Shown in pieces: positions 30,552 through 31,589 of a stretch of 31,589 bases of DNA; position 1 is the first letter of the stretch; every line of letters begins with the position of its first letter. This stretch comes from a virus. The notes under the pieces were generated by a model that worked only from the letters and a program-made list of their open reading frames with translations, had not been told where the DNA came from and did no database searches. Made by a program: the position numbers and the translations under genes. The DNA lies in IMG/VR virus record IMGVR_UViG_3300034166_000087, positions 1-31,589 of that record; one strand, 5' to 3'.

Positions 30552-30817
30552 TGCTCACCCCTTGCTCGTATGGCTTCAGCACACATCGCTGCAAGACCTT
30601 TGGTGTAATACTTTTGAAAAACTTCTTGCCGTTCCTCACACACCTTCGCACACGCCTCACGCTCATGTGCCGCAATAAGCGAGGCAAAGTGCTCTAGATC
30701 CTTGTGGGTAAAAGCATAAAGACCGTACGGTGTTTTCGTCATCATCAAGAGGCTATACCAGGGTTTGCGTATACCATTTTGTATAGCTAGATCATATAGC
30801 CCGTTATTGTCAGTCAT
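30548..30817 (-). CDS. Hypothetical protein before primase-helicase
   Basis: An 89-residue protein. The middle 'LYAFTHKDLEHFASLIAAHE' plus 'REACAKVCEERQEVFQ' is a Glu/Ala helical stretch found in many phage hypotheticals (E-REACA-VCE pattern); the N-terminus 'NNGLYDLAIQNGIRKPWYSL' is less common. It starts in TAATG overlap with the upstream stop and ends in ATGA overlap with the primase gene. Two Cys lie in the helix. No known function. Confidence 0.72.
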   Translation of the reverse strand: MTDNNGLYDLAIQNGIRKPWYSLLMMTKTPYGLYAFTHKDLEHFASLIAAHEREACAKVCEERQEVFQKYYTKGLAAMCAEAIRARGEQ

Positions 30818-31107
30818 TACTTCACCTTTAAGTTAAAAGGATTATGCCAACAGATCCCAGTTGTATCCTTAGTGACATAACCACCTAAAGTGTAGATGAT
30901 TTTCTTCTGTCTGTCACCATAGATGTAAATATCCCTATCAACAGTGTAGTTATCTACTAGCTTCTGCATCGCATTCAGCAGTGCATTCTTACCCTTAGCA
31001 GGAAATGCTGCCATCAGATCCTCTAAAGAGCATGTACCACCATTAGAGTTCATAAACAGCACATACGGTGAAGGCTTACGCTTCCTTGGTTGTATCTTCT
31101 TATTCAT
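30817..31107 (-). CDS. Small basic protein, possible winged-helix DNA-binding protein
   Basis: A 96-residue protein. It has a basic start (MNKKIQPRKRKPSP), helices 'SLEDLMAAFPAKGKNALLNA' and 'MQKLVDNYTVDRDIY', then a strand pair 'IYIYGDRQKKIIYTLGGYV'. Helix-helix-beta hairpin order fits a small winged helix and the basic arm would suit DNA binding, but I cannot tie it to a family. As the second gene of the - strand transcript it could be an early regulator. ATGA and TAATG overlaps link it to both neighbours. Confidence 0.6.
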   Translation of the reverse strand: MNKKIQPRKRKPSPYVLFMNSNGGTCSLEDLMAAFPAKGKNALLNAMQKLVDNYTVDRDIYIYGDRQKKIIYTLGGYVTKDTTGICWHNPFNLKVK

Positions 31108-31304
31108 ACGTTGAACCCCTTAGCATTCAAAGCCTTAGTTAACTGACGCATCATAAAGTAAAAACCATACTCCGAACATAAGCGAACAAATCCACTCAGT
31201 ACGGCTTCAATCTTAACATCTTCATGGTAATCATCCAACTCTGCCTGTGTTGGCTCTGAAGGCTTCATAGCCTCTTCAGGTAAGAAATCATCATCAGGGT
31301 ACAT
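31104..31304 (-). CDS. Hypothetical acidic protein, first gene after the - strand promoter
   Basis: A 66-residue protein MYPDDDFLPEEAMKPSEPTQ, 'AELDDYHEDVKIEAVLSGFV' and 'YGFYFMMRQLTKALNAKGFN'. The N-half is acidic and Pro-rich, the C-half hydrophobic helix. AAGGA at 31314-31318 on this strand precedes ATG 31304. It is the first frame behind the leader at 31305-31460. Not recognised. It ends in an ATGA overlap. Confidence 0.65.
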   Translation of the reverse strand: MYPDDDFLPEEAMKPSEPTQAELDDYHEDVKIEAVLSGFVRLCSEYGFYFMMRQLTKALNAKGFNV

Positions 31305-31376
31305 TGTATTATCCTTAGTGTAAAGTTTACTTGACAGGGGTGTACATGCTATTGCTATAACTATCCTATCTCTCTA

Positions 31377-31460
31377 CTATATAGGCTATGTATACATAGT
31401 ATATACATAGAATATTATTCTAAGTATAAGTATAGTACATAGTATACATAGCCTATATAG
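31377..31460. repeat. 19-bp perfect inverted repeat with 46-nt centre
   Basis: Arm one, 31377-31395, begins CTATATAGGCTATG and ends TATAC; arm two, 31442-31460, is its exact reverse complement. The 46-nt centre (31396-31441) is AT-rich with further partial pairing. It lies in a gene-free stretch (31305-31497), directly downstream of the - strand promoter, so the transcript would start at the foot of the stem. Its use could be RNA stability, regulator binding, or an origin or termination element. Confidence 0.9.
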
Positions 31461-31465
31461 GTTTT

Positions 31466-31494
31466 AGGGTATCAGAGAAAACTAAAGTTGTCAA
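31466..31494 (-). promoter_or_regulatory. Sigma70-type promoter for the replication block
   Basis: Read on the - strand: TTGACA (31494-31489), 17 nt, TACCCT (31471-31466). The -35 is perfect and the -10 weaker. The expected start is near 31459, at the foot of the inverted repeat. All genes from 31304 to 20809 follow on this strand without a visible terminator. A + strand TTGACA at 31331-31336 has TATAAC only at 19 nt and is less convincing. Confidence 0.6.
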
Positions 31495-31497
31495 TAC

Positions 31498-31589
31498 TTA
31501 GTCCTCTGCCTTCTTACGTTCGCTAACAATCTCGTCATCGTCGTGCATCAGCGATACATTGCCAACAGCGCAGATTTCATCTCGGACAT
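31498..31589 (-). CDS. 3' end of an upstream gene, cut by window edge
   Basis: An open frame enters at the right edge and ends at TAA 31500-31498; visible residues are VRDEICAVGNVSLMHDDDEI then VSERKKAED. The acidic cluster followed by a basic end is all that can be said. A second frame with an ATG at 31589 closes after 13 codons and is not favoured. The promoter -35 overlaps the area just behind the stop. Confidence 0.5.
   Translation of the reverse strand, partial: VRDEICAVGNVSLMHDDDEIVSERKKAED

Noticed and set aside
31331-31360. + strand promoter TTGACA with TATAAC
   Set aside because: The spacing is 19 nt and it would transcribe against the - strand block with no gene to serve; kept only as a remark.
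1-31589. tRNA genes, integrase, attachment sites, insertion sequences, and T7-type phage RNA polymerase promoters
   Set aside because: None recognised by eye on either strand; no cloverleaf, no recombinase motif, and no repeated 20-bp class of promoter was seen.

Overview
The window is a contiguous piece of a tailed-phage genome, most likely a short-tailed (podovirus-type) lytic phage of a Gram-negative, aquatic-type host. The reasons are the T7-like late order (portal, scaffold, capsid, tail tube A, tail tube B/nozzle, three large internal virion proteins, holin-like protein, lysozyme), the absence of tape measure, sheath or integrase genes, and a replication block of family A DNA polymerase, T7 gp4-like primase-helicase, gp2.5-like SSB, B12-dependent ribonucleotide reductase and ThyX. 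This set resembles aquatic podoviruses of the HMO-2011 and 'cobavirus' kind, but host and genus cannot be fixed from the sequence alone. No terminase or phage RNA polymerase lies inside the window, and both ends cut through genes.

Layout. Positions 1-20727 are all on the + strand and hold the virion and lysis genes: the end of the portal gene; a host-recognition cassette (collagen-like protein, two repeat-rich fibre proteins, a three-domain LamG adhesin and a small protein) lying between portal and scaffold; a strong sigma70-type promoter; two small genes; scaffold; the major capsid gene split by a group I intron; a terminator; a glycine-rich fibre; a holin-like membrane protein; four overlapping small Lys/Arg-rich genes; tail tube A and B; three internal virion proteins; a second holin-like protein; and endolysin. 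A rho-independent terminator at 20779-20806 closes this block. From 20809 to the right end everything is on the - strand and converges on that terminator: nucleotide metabolism (NrdJ, ThyX), nucleases, SSB, PolA, primase-helicase and many small overlapping genes. They are probably transcribed from a promoter at 31466-31494, whose transcript would begin with a large hairpin.

The main discovery is at 7277-8975. The major capsid gene is interrupted after codon 24 by a roughly 0.73-kb group I intron. A P1 helix with the diagnostic U-G pair, and P2, P3, P4, P7, P7.1, P8 and P9, can all be drawn by eye. The intron carries a LAGLIDADG homing endonuclease gene whose first codons form part of the ribozyme core (P4/Q). 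Other points of interest are a probable leaderless gene at 5963, a chain of overlapping small basic genes at 10934-11659, a divergent ThyX signature, and small genes of 48-58 residues that a length-filtered gene call would miss.

How it fits together: the - strand block makes dNTPs (NrdJ, ThyX), and copies and processes DNA (gp4-like, PolA, SSB, 5' exonuclease, PD-(D/E)xK nuclease). The + strand block builds the capsid and tail, supplies the adhesins, and lyses the host.
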